From Myxococcota bacterium (lineage in GTDB: Bacteria; Myxococcota_A; Polyangia; Palsa-1104; JAEUJZ01), in the NCBI GenBank assembly GCA_025057315.1, contig JANWXW010000115.1, positions 1 through 34,304 on the forward strand: 34,304 nucleotides of DNA. Reading direction: 5' to 3'. Positions 15,059 to 24,056 of the stretch are shown here, one piece after another (positions within the stretch are counted from its first letter, which is position 1; every line of letters starts with the position of its first letter). Below the pieces are notes generated by a model that had not been told where the DNA came from, ran no database searches, and saw nothing but the letters and a program-made list of their open reading frames with translations. The translations under genes and the position numbers were made by a program.

Positions 15059-17647
15059 ATGAACAAGTCCACAGCGATTGCAGGCATGCTCATCGCGCTG
15101 GTCATTGGCTACTTCATCGGGAGCCACACCGGCGCCCGCAAGGGTGACAGTGCGCCTGAGGTATCCGCCGCCGCACCCGATCCGAGTGTCGAGCGGTACA
15201 AGATCCAGGTCGGCAACGCGCCGGTCAGCGGCCCGTCCACCGCCAAGGTGACCATCATCGAGTTCTCCGACTACCAGTGCCCCTTTTGCGCACGCGTCGA
15301 GCCGACCCTGGAGCAGATCAAAAAAGCTTACGGCAAGGAGGTGCGCATCGCGTTCAAGCACAACCCCCTGTCCTTCCACCCCAACGCCCTGCCCGCGGCG
15401 CGCGCGGCGATGGCGGCCCGGGAGCAGGGCGAGGACAAGTTTTGGCGCTTCCACGAGCGCCTGTTCAAAAACCAGGACAAGCTCGATGAGCAGACCTTCA
15501 TCGAGCATGCTAGGGCGATTGGGCTGAACGTTGACAAGTTCAAAGCTGACCTAAAGAACAACGAGGCTCGATACAACGCCCAGATTCAGGCCGACCAGGC
15601 CGAGGCAGCCAAGTTCGGCGCCCGGGGCACGCCCAGCTTCTTCATCAATGGCCGGCCCCTCTCTGGGGCCCAGCCCTTTGAGAGCTTCAAGAAGATCATC
15701 GACGAGGAGTTGGCGGCAGCCGACCGGCTCCTTGCCGCCGGCGTCGCACGCGAGTCGCTGTACGCGGCTTTCATCCAAAACGCCAAGGAGCAAGCCCAGG
15801 CCCCAGAGGCACCCACCCGTCCGAGCCCGCCGCCGCAGGACGACACGATCTACAAGGTTCCCGTCGGCAACGCATACGTCAAGGGGCCAGAGACGGCCAA
15901 GGTGACCATCATCGAGTTCTCCGACTTCCAGTGCCCCTTCTGCGCGCGCGTCGTGGCCACGCTGGACAAGATCCTGCAGACCTATGGTCAGGATGTGCGC
16001 ATCGTGTTTAAGCACAACCCGCTGTCCTTCCATGACAAGGCCGCTTTGGCGGCCGAGGCGGCTCTGGCGGCCGGGGAGCAGGGCAAGTTCTGGGAGATGC
16101 ACGACCTGCTGTTTAAGAACCAGCAGGCCCTAGACCGAGCCGATCTAGAGAAGTACGCTGCCCAACTCGGCCTGAACATGGCCCAGTTCAAGGCGGCCCT
16201 CGACAGCGGCCGTTTTAAGAAGCAGGTTGAGGCCGATCAGGCCGAAGCAGCCAAGTTCGGCGCCCGGGGCACGCCCACCTTCTTCATCAATGGCCGGCCG
16301 CTGCGCGGTGCTCAGCCCTTTGAGAACTTCAAGGCCATCATTGACAAGGAAATGGAGCGCGCCGCCGAGAAGCTGCGTGCTGGCATCCGACCGCAGGCCC
16401 TGTACGCCGAGCTGACCAAGGACGGGCTGGACAGGGCCAAAGAGGAGGCGCCAAGGCCCCAGGCAGCCGAGCCGCAGGACCAGACCGTGTACAAGGCGCT
16501 TGTGCGCGATGCGCCGGTGCGCGGGGCCAAAGATGCCAAGGTGACCATCGTATACTGGTCCGACTTCCAGTGCCCCTTCTGCAAGCGCGTGGAGCCGACG
16601 CTCAAGCAGATCCTGGACACCTATGGCAAGGACGTGCGCATCGCCTTCAAGCAGCTTCCCCTGCCCTTCCACAAAGATGCGCACCTGGCGGCGCAGGCCT
16701 CGCTGGCCGCCAAAGAGCAGGGCAAGTTCTGGGAGATGCACGACAAGCTGTTTGCCAACCAGCAGGCCCTGAGCCGGGCTGACCTGGAGAAGTACGCCCA
16801 GGAGATTGGCCTGGATATGGGTCGCTTTAGGGCTGCGCTCGACTCGGGCAAATTCAAGGACAAGGTCGATGAGGAGGTGGCCGAGGGCAACAAGATCGGC
16901 GCCCGCGGTACGCCCAGCTTCTTCATCAATGGCCGCAGCCTGGTGGGTGCCCAGCCCTTCGAGGTGTTCAAGGCGCGCATCGAGGAGGCCATCAAGGAGG
17001 CCGATGCGCTCATGAAAGCCCGACGCATCCCGGCCAGCCGCATCTACGACGAGATCATGAAGGACGCCAAGGCGGAGGTGGCTGCAGCGCAGAGGGGAGA
17101 CGACGAGCTCGAGGACAAAAAGGTCTACCAGGTCGATCCGGGCAATGGCCCCAGCTGGGGCGACCGCAACGCACCGGTGACGATCGTCGAGTTCTCCGAC
17201 TTCCAGTGCCCCTTCTGCGCCCGCGTGCTGCCGACGCTCAAGCAGATCAAGGAAAAGTACCCCCGGCAAGTGCGCATCGTGTGGCGCAACTACCCGCTGC
17301 CGTTCCACAAGCAAGCCGACCTAGCGGCCGAGGCGGCCCTGGCGGCCCACGAGCAGGGCAAGTTCTGGGAGATGCACGACAAGCTGTTTGCCAACCAGCA
17401 GTCCCTGGAGCGGCCTGACCTGGAGAAGTACGCGCAGGAGATTGGCCTGGATATGGGCCGCTTCAAGGCCGCGCTCGATTCGCGCAAGTTCAAGGCCCGC
17501 GTGGAGGCCGACGTCCAGTATGGCAACAGCCTGGCCGGCGGCAGCATGGGCACTCCCACCTTCTTCATCAACGGCCGCAAGCTGGCCGGCGCCTATCCGT
17601 TCGAGAGCTTTGACAAGTTGATCAAAGAAGCGCTGGCCAAGAAGTAG
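15059..17647 (+). CDS. Membrane-anchored protein with four tandem DsbA-like thioredoxin domains
   Basis: This 862-residue protein starts at an ATG behind an AGAGAGGA site; upstream in-frame residues look untranslated. One TM helix (about 7-25, AIAGMLIALVIGYFIGSH) anchors it, and four DSBA domains follow in the periplasm. Each has a CPFC active site (Cys 74/77, 292/295, 505/508 and 717/720) and a cis-Pro loop of the type GTPSFFING or GTPTFFING, so all four look catalytically competent. Domains 1-3 end with a linker helix (for example RLLAAGVARESLYAAF) and the fourth ends the protein. DsbA enzymes are about 200 residues and act singly; here four copies occur in one chain. The likely role is thiol oxidation, reduction or isomerisation outside the cytoplasm. 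It converges on rnhA with a 6-bp gap. Confidence 0.9.
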   Translation: MNKSTAIAGMLIALVIGYFIGSHTGARKGDSAPEVSAAAPDPSVERYKIQVGNAPVSGPSTAKVTIIEFSDYQCPFCARVEPTLEQIKKAYGKEVRIAFKHNPLSFHPNALPAARAAMAAREQGEDKFWRFHERLFKNQDKLDEQTFIEHARAIGLNVDKFKADLKNNEARYNAQIQADQAEAAKFGARGTPSFFINGRPLSGAQPFESFKKIIDEELAAADRLLAAGVARESLYAAFIQNAKEQAQAPEAPTRPSPPPQDDTIYKVPVGNAYVKGPETAKVTIIEFSDFQCPFCARVVATLDKILQTYGQDVRIVFKHNPLSFHDKAALAAEAALAAGEQGKFWEMHDLLFKNQQALDRADLEKYAAQLGLNMAQFKAALDSGRFKKQVEADQAEAAKFGARGTPTFFINGRPLRGAQPFENFKAIIDKEMERAAEKLRAGIRPQALYAELTKDGLDRAKEEAPRPQAAEPQDQTVYKALVRDAPVRGAKDAKVTIVYWSDFQCPFCKRVEPTLKQILDTYGKDVRIAFKQLPLPFHKDAHLAAQASLAAKEQGKFWEMHDKLFANQQALSRADLEKYAQEIGLDMGRFRAALDSGKFKDKVDEEVAEGNKIGARGTPSFFINGRSLVGAQPFEVFKARIEEAIKEADALMKARRIPASRIYDEIMKDAKAEVAAAQRGDDELEDKKVYQVDPGNGPSWGDRNAPVTIVEFSDFQCPFCARVLPTLKQIKEKYPRQVRIVWRNYPLPFHKQADLAAEAALAAHEQGKFWEMHDKLFANQQSLERPDLEKYAQEIGLDMGRFKAALDSRKFKARVEADVQYGNSLAGGSMGTPTFFINGRKLAGAYPFESFDKLIKEALAKK

Positions 17648-17653
17648 CACCCC

Positions 17654-18394
17654 CTACGGGCGCGCCCCCCTCTGGGCCCGCGCAATCGCCTCCCGCGCCA
17701 GCTTATCGCAGCGCTCATTTTCCTTCACGCCCGCATGGCCGGCCACCTTGACCAGCCGGAGGTCGCGGAAGCCGGCCGCCATCTGCCTTAGGCGTGCCAC
17801 CAGTTCCTGGTTGGCCTTTGCCTTCCAGCCCTGCCCCAACAGGCCCAGCACATAGGCTGAGTCCGAGTGCAGCACCACCGTGCGGTCGCGTGGCGACAGC
17901 TCCAGCGCGCGCTGGATGGCCGTCAGCTCAGCGATGTTGTTGGTGCCCACGCCCAGATATTCTGACACTTCTTTTCGCTCCCCCCCGTTGAGCAACACCA
18001 CGCCAATGCCCATCGGGCCCGGGTTGCCCGCGCAGGCCCCATCGGCGTAGACATGCACCGCATCGACCCCCTCGACCGATGAAGGCAGAGGAAGGGCGGA
18101 CTGCCCGCCCCGGCTGCGTCCCAGCATCCGACCCGTGCGGTTGCGCGCCTCTGCCAGCTCACCGGGCGCTGCCTCCTCGTCGCTCAGCAGGGTCGGGTCA
18201 TCGTCTGGCTCCAGGTTCCGCATGGCAGCCCGGTAGAGCCTGCCACCCGGCTGGTAGAGCACATCCACCCGACCGTCCGAGCCGACGCGCAGCTCGCCGT
18301 TGCCATCGCAGCGGGCCCACACCTGGACACCCCGCAAGCGCCTGCGAACCCAGGGCACGCTGGCCAGCGTAGCTGCCCCGCGGGGCGGAGACAA
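17654..18394 (-). CDS. rnhA: Ribonuclease HI with N-terminal extension
   Basis: RNase HI cuts RNA in RNA-DNA hybrids, for example primers and R-loops. The C-terminal domain (about 112-240) holds all catalytic carboxylates: Asp in VYADGACAGNPG, Glu in NNIAELTAIQRAL, Asp in LHSDSAYVLGLL and Asp in ERCDKLAREA, plus the active-site His in KVAGHAGVKENE. The first 110 residues are not the usual RNase H1 hybrid-binding domain. They contain VWARCDGNGELRVGSDGR and LYQPGGRLYRAAMRNLEP, which look like a small beta-rich module, followed by an acidic stretch. The start is a TTG at 18394 and is uncertain; a shorter form beginning near residue 13 is possible. The gene is divergent from the glycosyltransferase and converges on the DsbA fusion. 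Confidence 0.88.
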   Translation of the reverse strand: MSPPRGAATLASVPWVRRRLRGVQVWARCDGNGELRVGSDGRVDVLYQPGGRLYRAAMRNLEPDDDPTLLSDEEAAPGELAEARNRTGRMLGRSRGGQSALPLPSSVEGVDAVHVYADGACAGNPGPMGIGVVLLNGGERKEVSEYLGVGTNNIAELTAIQRALELSPRDRTVVLHSDSAYVLGLLGQGWKAKANQELVARLRQMAAGFRDLRLVKVAGHAGVKENERCDKLAREAIARAQRGARP

Positions 18395-18447
18395 GGCCCT
18401 ACTGCCGCTTGATCCTGCGCCTCCTCCCTTGGCACCCTCGCCGCTGC

Positions 18448-20751
18448 ATGGACCTGCCTGGGCCCTCCGCGCACCGGCTGACCCTTGGGCTGCTCGCCTT
18501 CCTGGCGCTGCTCTACGTCCCCTTCACGGGTCACTACGGCCTGTGGGACCCCTGGGAGAGCCACTACGCCGAGGTGGCGCGCCAGATGGTCGAGCGCGGG
18601 GACTGGATCAGCCTGTGGTGGCCAGGCTCCCCTCAGGACCCGCCGACCTTCTGGTCCAAGCCGGTGCTCACGTTCTGGCTCCTGGCGCTGTCGCTGCGGG
18701 CATTCGGCCTGGGCCGGCCCGGGATCGAACACGCCGCCGAGATGACCACCGGCTGGCGCGCTGAGTGGGCCCTGCGCCTGCCGATGGTGCTGCTGTCCCT
18801 GCTCGGCCTGCTGGCCCTGTTCCACCTGGTGCGTCGCACCGCCGACCGGGGCGCCGCCGTGCTGTCGGCCTTGCTGCTCGCCACCGCCTCGCAGTGGGCG
18901 CTGCTCAGCCGCCAGGTCATGACCGACATGCCGTTTGTGATGCCCATGACCGCGGCCCTGTGTGCGGCCGGCTTGGCACTGCTCCTACCCGAGGCAGAGG
19001 TGGAACGTGAGCTGCCCCGACGTCGATGGGGCCCCTTGCGCTGGCCGCACCACCCGGCCTTTTACGGCTTGCTTGCCCTGTACCTGGTCTGCGTCCTGCC
19101 GCAGCTCGTGGTCTATGCTGTGCAGCTTGGGCCCTTTTCCTTTCGCCTGGGGGGACGCACCTATAGGGCCCTGGGCATCGTCGGCGTGCTCCCCTGGGCT
19201 GTGCTGTGTTTCGCCACGGTGGTGGGGCTGCTGCGCGTGCGGGACCTGCGCAGCATCTATCTGCTCTTTGCTTCTCTGTTGGCTGGGCTGGCCACGCTGG
19301 CCAAGGGCCCCGCAGGCCTGGCCATGCCGCTGTGCGCGGTGGTTCTTTTCCTGGTGGCCGCAGGACGCAGCCGTGAACTCCGCCGTCTAGAGATCCTGCG
19401 CGGGGCCCTGGTGTTCCTATGCGTCGCGGGGCCCTGGTACGCGGTCATGTTTCTCCGCCACGGGCCGCCCTTCTGGATGGAGATGATCGGCGAGCATTAC
19501 CTCCGGCGTCTGCAGGGCCGTCATGGCGATCGCGGCACCTTCGAGTACTACCTGCGCCAGATCGGCGCGGGCCTGTTTCCCTGGTCCGGTCTTGTCGCTG
19601 CCTCGCTCGTGTGTTGCCGGCGCTGGCTGCGCACCCCGCGGGGTGGCCTGGTGCTGTTCGCCCTGTGCTGGTTTGTCGCAGATTTCTTCATCGTCTCCCT
19701 CGTCAACACCAAGTTCCACCACTACATCCTGCCGGCCCTGCCCCCGCTGAGCCTGCTGGGCGGCCTGCTGCTCGGCGAGGTGTGTCAGGCACAGCCCCGA
19801 CCGCGCGACGGCCTGTTGGGCCTGGTCCTGCTCGGTCTGCCGCTGCTGTGGCTGTCCGGGCGTGACCTGGCCGCCTTCCCGGCGCGCATCGGCTGGCTGT
19901 TCAACTACGACTATGTCAACGCCCCCGGCACGGGCCGACCGTGGCCCCTGGCCTCGGTCTATGGCCTGCGCTACGAGTACGGTGCCGAGGTGCTCGGCTT
20001 TGCCATGGCGGCCACCGCGCTGCTTGGCCTGCTCGCTGCGCTCGGCCTGCGCCCCCCCCACCCCGCTGCTCCGCCTGCCCCTTCTTCAGGGGGGCAGCCG
20101 TGGCTCCGCGCGTTGCTGTTTTGCGTCCTGCTGGCTGCCGCCGTGGGGGTCGCTCCCTCCCCAGAGAGCGTCTCTCGCTTTTCGTCCTCGGCGCTGGGAC
20201 CGGCTGCGGCGCGGCCTCTGGGGCTCCGTTTTGCCTTCCTCGTCCCGTCGGCCGCCGCGGGCCTGTGGCTCGTGTTCCTGCTGCGCGACGCCCTGCCGGC
20301 TCCATCCGAGCGCGGCCTTCGGGCCCTCGCGACCGCCCTGGGCCTGCTGGCCGTGCTGTGGACCGGCTGGGTGCTGGACCGCTATCTGATTGACCTGTCA
20401 CCCCACTGGAGCCAAAAGCACCTGATTGCCACCTACTACCGGCTGCGCCGCGGCCCGCAAGAGCCCCTGGTGGCCTGGTACATGTACTGGCGCGGAGAGA
20501 ACTTCTACACCCGCAACGAGATCTATGATCATCGCCGCCCCCCTGCCGACCGCTCGGTGATCCTCAACGACCCGGGCGGTGTCCAGCTCCGCGCCTATCT
20601 AGAGGGGCACCGCGGTCGGCGCATCTTCTTCGTCCTGGAGCGCCACCGGCTGGAGCTGCTGCGCGCGCTGCTGCCCAGCCCCTCGGGCGCAACCCTGCGC
20701 GTGGTGGATGACAGCAACAACAAGGTCTACCTGGCCGTGGCCGACCTGTAG
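18448..20751 (+). CDS. ArnT/PMT-like membrane glycosyltransferase
   Basis: The 767-residue product is an integral membrane protein of the GT83/GT39 type, which moves a sugar from a polyprenyl-phosphate donor onto lipid A or proteins. Motif evidence near the N-terminus is strong: the first periplasmic loop holds DPWESHYAEVARQMVERGDW and then FWSKPVLTFWLLAL, the ArnT-like acceptor/donor region. About 11 TM helices follow, and a soluble C-terminal region (about 640-760) includes SVILNDPGGVQLRAYLEG. I use the ATG at 18448 rather than the TTG at 18409, since the ATG precedes a clean start and the first TM. The exact sugar and acceptor cannot be read from sequence. The last 25 bp overlap the convergent methyltransferase gene. 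Confidence 0.88.
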   Translation: MDLPGPSAHRLTLGLLAFLALLYVPFTGHYGLWDPWESHYAEVARQMVERGDWISLWWPGSPQDPPTFWSKPVLTFWLLALSLRAFGLGRPGIEHAAEMTTGWRAEWALRLPMVLLSLLGLLALFHLVRRTADRGAAVLSALLLATASQWALLSRQVMTDMPFVMPMTAALCAAGLALLLPEAEVERELPRRRWGPLRWPHHPAFYGLLALYLVCVLPQLVVYAVQLGPFSFRLGGRTYRALGIVGVLPWAVLCFATVVGLLRVRDLRSIYLLFASLLAGLATLAKGPAGLAMPLCAVVLFLVAAGRSRELRRLEILRGALVFLCVAGPWYAVMFLRHGPPFWMEMIGEHYLRRLQGRHGDRGTFEYYLRQIGAGLFPWSGLVAASLVCCRRWLRTPRGGLVLFALCWFVADFFIVSLVNTKFHHYILPALPPLSLLGGLLLGEVCQAQPRPRDGLLGLVLLGLPLLWLSGRDLAAFPARIGWLFNYDYVNAPGTGRPWPLASVYGLRYEYGAEVLGFAMAATALLGLLAALGLRPPHPAAPPAPSSGGQPWLRALLFCVLLAAAVGVAPSPESVSRFSSSALGPAAARPLGLRFAFLVPSAAAGLWLVFLLRDALPAPSERGLRALATALGLLAVLWTGWVLDRYLIDLSPHWSQKHLIATYYRLRRGPQEPLVAWYMYWRGENFYTRNEIYDHRRPPADRSVILNDPGGVQLRAYLEGHRGRRIFFVLERHRLELLRALLPSPSGATLRVVDDSNNKVYLAVADL

Positions 20752-21968
20752 CCCTCCCCCACCACCCGCAGAAACAGACACTTTAGGTACTCGGTCTCCG
20801 GCATGCCTAGCAGCACGGGGTGGTCCTCGCCCGCGCCGCGCCGGGCAAGGAGCTGCACCACCCGCCCCGCATCGCGCGCCGCCTCGGCCACCAGCGCCTC
20901 GAAGGCCGCCGGCGCAAGCCGGGCCGAGCAGCTGCACGTGATGAGCAGCCCGCCACAGGCTAGCAGGCGCAGGCCGCGCAGGTTCAGCTCTTTGTAGGCC
21001 CGGTACGCCCCGTCCCGCGCCGCCCCCTGACGCAGGCCCCGTCCCCGCTTGGCCAGCGCCGGAGGGTCCAGCACCACCACCTGAAACCTCCGCCCCGCAG
21101 CCTCCAGTTCGCGCAGCAGGTCAAAGGCATTGGCCACACGCAGTTGAAGCGACAAGCCCCCCAGCGCCGCGTTGTGCCGTGCCGCAGCCACCGCCTCCGG
21201 GTTCTCATCACAAGCCAGCACCGTCAGACCGGCGCGGCCCAACTGCAACGCAAAGCCGCCGTGGTAGGTAAAGGCGTCCAGCGCCTCCCCCGTCCCAAAG
21301 CGCTGTGCCCACAGCCCAGCCAGCGCGTGGTTTTCCTGCTGGTCCAGAAAAGCCCCGGTTTTGCTACCCGCAAGCAGGTCCGCCTCCACCTCTGCCCCCG
21401 CATCATGAAAGCGCACCCGCACCGGACCGGGACCGCCGCGCAACACAGCCCGCACCCGCGGCAGCGCCTCTAGATCCCGCGCGCTCCCATCGTCGCGCCG
21501 AATGACCCGCTGCACCCCCAGCACCTCGGCCACCAGCGCGCCGATCTCCTCCACCCGTGCATCCATCGCCCGGGTCGTCGTCTGCACCACAGCGGCCTCG
21601 CCATAGCGATCGACAACCAATCCGGGCAGAAGGTCTGCCTCGGCATGCACCACCCGGTAGGCATCGGCGCCGCGCAGCAGCGATCCAGCCAGCCACGCCT
21701 GCCGGCGCCGCAGCGCCGCCTGCAGCCGCTCGCCCAGCAGCGTCGCATCCAGCCGCAGCTCGCCCCCACCGAGCAGCCGCAGCGCGATCGGCCCCACCGG
21801 GCACCACAGCGCCGTCCCCAGGAGCTCGCCGCGCCCATCGCGCACCCGCACCACATCCGCCTCCCCAGCAGGCGGCTTCTGCACCTCCGTCCGCCGCAGC
21901 AGCGGACAGGCCCCCCGCAGCCGCGCCGCCCCCCGCGGCGTGACCACCACGTCTGCCTCGGAGCTCAA
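20727..21968 (-). CDS. RlmI-like class I SAM-dependent rRNA methyltransferase
   Basis: The 413-residue protein has the three-part build of RlmI-type 23S rRNA 5-methylcytosine transferases: an N-terminal PUA-like region (about 1-85), a central domain with LLPGLVVDRYGEAAVVQT and EVEADLLAGSKTGAFLDQ, and a Rossmann SAM domain. That domain shows LDAFTYHGGFALQLGRAG, ACDENPEAVAAARHNAA and VVVLDPPALAKRGRG (motif IV DPP), ending with GGLLITCSCSARL, where a Cys is expected as nucleophile. The N-terminus is degenerate, and the TTG start overlaps the stop of the serA-like gene by 4 bp (TTGA). The stop overlaps the convergent glycosyltransferase by 25 bp. Which rRNA base is modified is not shown. Confidence 0.88.
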   Translation of the reverse strand: MSSEADVVVTPRGAARLRGACPLLRRTEVQKPPAGEADVVRVRDGRGELLGTALWCPVGPIALRLLGGGELRLDATLLGERLQAALRRRQAWLAGSLLRGADAYRVVHAEADLLPGLVVDRYGEAAVVQTTTRAMDARVEEIGALVAEVLGVQRVIRRDDGSARDLEALPRVRAVLRGGPGPVRVRFHDAGAEVEADLLAGSKTGAFLDQQENHALAGLWAQRFGTGEALDAFTYHGGFALQLGRAGLTVLACDENPEAVAAARHNAALGGLSLQLRVANAFDLLRELEAAGRRFQVVVLDPPALAKRGRGLRQGAARDGAYRAYKELNLRGLRLLACGGLLITCSCSARLAPAAFEALVAEAARDAGRVVQLLARRGAGEDHPVLLGMPETEYLKCLFLRVVGEGYRSATAR

Positions 21969-23179
21969 GGCCCACCGACCTCTAGCACGTCCACGTGGAT
22001 GATCTCGTCGGTGCGGCTGCGGATCTCGGCCAGCAGCTCGGCACTGGGCCGGGCCGACAGGCGAATGCGCGCACAGGCTGCCTGCGCCCCTTCGAAGATC
22101 TGGTTCTGCATCTGCTCGACGTTGATCTGGTGGCGCCGGATGGCGGCCAGCACCTCTGCCAGCACGCCAATCCGGTCCTTGTGGCGCACCACCAGCTCGG
22201 CTCGCACCAGCGTCTTTTGCGGCGGCAGCACGTTGACGCAGTTGGGCACCTCGCCGCCCTGCACAAACGCCCGCACGATGCGCACCGTCTCGTCGGCAAT
22301 GGCATTCTGGGCCTGCTCGGTGGAGGCCCCCACGTGGTGCGTGCCGTAGACGCCGGGCAGGCCGACGATGTCATCGACAAACGTCCCGCTGCCACCCTCT
22401 GGCTCGTGCTCGAAAACGTCCAGCGCCACGCGCAGCCCCTTGTCCACAATCGCCCGTCTCAGCGCCGCGCCGTCCACCACCTCGGCCCGCGAGGTGTTGA
22501 TGACGATCGCTCCGGGCCGCAGCCGGGCGATGGCCGCCTCGCCCAGCAGACCGCGCGTCTCGGGCGTAAGGGGCACATGCAGCGTGACCGCGTCCGCCGC
22601 ACCGCACAGCTCTGCCACCGTGGTGGCGTGGCCCACGCCAAGCGCCGCCGCCCGCTCGGGTGTCAGCGAGCGCGACATGGCCACCACCCTCATGCCGAAG
22701 GCGCGGGCGCGAGCAATGACCGCCTGGCCAATGGCGCCGGTGCCCACCACGCCGAGCGTGCGGCCAAGCAGCCCCTGGGCCTTGCTGTACTCGCTCTTGT
22801 TCCAGATGCCGCGGCGCAGATCCGCCACCTGGTCCGGAATGCGCCGGTCCAGCGCCAGCAGCAGCCCCAGGGTCAGCTCTGCCACCGCGACCGCATTTTG
22901 GCCCGGGCAGTTGGCGACAAACACGCCCCGCTCGCTGGCCGCCTGCCGATCGATCGTGTTGACCCCCGCTCCGGCACGCACGATGAGCCCCAGCGCGGTC
23001 GCACCAAAGATGGCCTCGCGCCCGACCCGCGTCGAGCGGACGATGAGCACGTGCACCCCGGCCAGCGCCGCGGCCAGGTCATCGGCCCCCAGCTGCGGTT
23101 GATACTCCACCTCCAAACCCAGTTCCCGGAGCTGCTCCAGGTGCCTGAGGCTAAAGCTGTCGGCGACCAGAACCTTCAT
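21965..23179 (-). CDS. serA: D-3-phosphoglycerate dehydrogenase-like enzyme (SerA family) with C-terminal ACT-like domain
   Basis: This 404-residue D-2-hydroxyacid dehydrogenase resembles SerA, which oxidises 3-phosphoglycerate in serine synthesis. The substrate region has VHVLIVRSTRVGREAIFG and RAGAGVNTIDRQAASERG. The NAD-binding motif is LGVVGTGAIGQAV. The catalytic Arg (NTSRAEVVDG), Glu (DVFEHEPEGG) and His (GTHHVGASTEQAQ) are present. A regulatory ACT-like domain (about 320-400; VVRHKDRIGVLAEVLAAIRR) follows. The length fits short SerA proteins. The ATG sits 38 bp after the stop of the nucleotidyltransferase gene and has no strong Shine-Dalgarno. Serine synthesis is the most likely role; another 2-hydroxyacid is possible. 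Confidence 0.85.
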   Translation of the reverse strand: MKVLVADSFSLRHLEQLRELGLEVEYQPQLGADDLAAALAGVHVLIVRSTRVGREAIFGATALGLIVRAGAGVNTIDRQAASERGVFVANCPGQNAVAVAELTLGLLLALDRRIPDQVADLRRGIWNKSEYSKAQGLLGRTLGVVGTGAIGQAVIARARAFGMRVVAMSRSLTPERAAALGVGHATTVAELCGAADAVTLHVPLTPETRGLLGEAAIARLRPGAIVINTSRAEVVDGAALRRAIVDKGLRVALDVFEHEPEGGSGTFVDDIVGLPGVYGTHHVGASTEQAQNAIADETVRIVRAFVQGGEVPNCVNVLPPQKTLVRAELVVRHKDRIGVLAEVLAAIRRHQINVEQMQNQIFEGAQAACARIRLSARPSAELLAEIRSRTDEIIHVDVLEVGGP

Positions 23180-23217
23180 GACCGGCAGTTAAACCCCGGC
23201 CCCCCCGGTCGCGTCAA

Positions 23218-23991
23218 TCACCAGTCGAGCACGGCGCGGGCCCGCTCCAGGTCCTGGACCGTGTCAATCTCACGCCAGCTTCCCGGCCCCGGTGTGTCCA
23301 CCGCGCGCAGGTCCGCCCCTTGGGCGATAAGGTCCGTCAGCAGATCCGTCAGGTACGCCACCTCCAGACGGGGGGCGCGGCCGTAGGGGGCAGACAGCCC
23401 CAGCTCCTGGCGTCGCTGCCGGTACGTCTGGCGCATGCGCTCTGCCCCTGCGGCCGAGACGCGCATCAGGCCGATGAACTCCCCATGGGCCTGCTCCACC
23501 GGCACTGCACGCTTGCCCACCGCCACCACCCGTCCGTCCCGCACCGCGGCCAGCTCGGCCTCCTCGATCGGGTGGTCTGTGCGACCCTGGTAGACCGCAG
23601 CGTAGTGGGGGTCGATGCACAGCGCCAGCTCGCCTTCAGCATCCCGCACGGCGGCAACCAGCTGCGGCCGGAACACGATGTCGGCATAGCTGAAGAAAAA
23701 GCCACCCGCTAGGTGTTCCTCGGCGCACATGAGCGACAGCAGGATGTTGTTGCGGCGGAAGTCGGGATTGTCGACAAACTCGATCCCCGGCTCGTCCTGC
23801 AGCGCCGCCGTCAGGCGCTCCCCCAGGTAGCCGCGCACGATGATGAAGCGCTGCACGCCCGCGGCGCGATAGGCTTCCAGCTGGCGCGCCAGCAGCGGCC
23901 GGCCGCCGATCTCGACCAGGCACTTGGGCCGGTCGTCGGTGTAAGGGCTGAGGCGGCGGCCCATACCAGCGGCGACGATGATGGCCTTCAT
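23218..23991 (-). CDS. Sugar-phosphate/choline-phosphate-type nucleotidyltransferase (LicC-like)
   Basis: The 257-residue protein has a nucleotidyltransferase fold. MKAIIVAAGMGRRLSPYTDD with PKCLVEIGGRPLLARQLEAY gives the nucleotide-binding loop and the Lys. Further motifs FRRNNILLSLMCAEEHLAGG and FFSYADIVFRP supply the metal-binding Asp. The NN-x-SL segment and the late SWREIDTVQDLERA resemble LicC-type phosphocholine cytidylyltransferases rather than GlmU or RmlA. It probably makes an activated headgroup or sugar for surface polymers, but the substrate cannot be read here. It lies behind a promoter at 24057-24085 and upstream of the serA-like gene (38-bp gap), suggesting one transcript. Confidence 0.82.
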   Translation of the reverse strand: MKAIIVAAGMGRRLSPYTDDRPKCLVEIGGRPLLARQLEAYRAAGVQRFIIVRGYLGERLTAALQDEPGIEFVDNPDFRRNNILLSLMCAEEHLAGGFFFSYADIVFRPQLVAAVRDAEGELALCIDPHYAAVYQGRTDHPIEEAELAAVRDGRVVAVGKRAVPVEQAHGEFIGLMRVSAAGAERMRQTYRQRRQELGLSAPYGRAPRLEVAYLTDLLTDLIAQGADLRAVDTPGPGSWREIDTVQDLERARAVLDW

Positions 23992-24016
23992 GGCAAGCAG
24001 GCCCCCCTCGCCCCCT

Positions 24017-24029
24017 GCACCGAAGGTGC
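24017..24029. other. Small leader hairpin before the LicC-like gene
   Basis: GCACC and GGTGC (24017-24029) form a 5-bp stem with a 3-nt loop (GAA on plus, TTC on minus). It falls in the predicted leader of the LicC-like gene (start near 24050, ATG at 23991). There is no T-run. Possible leader structure or chance. Confidence 0.25.
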
Positions 24030-24056
24030 GGCTGCAACCAAGGCGCGCATGCCCTC

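Noticed and set aside
14339..15508. Minus-strand open frame of 389 codons across the DsbA start
   Set aside because: It is antisense to the first DsbA domain and to the secreted-protein gene and shows no recognisable domain.
21995..23386. Plus-strand open frame of 463 codons
   Set aside because: Antisense to the SerA-like gene, whose catalytic residues are intact.
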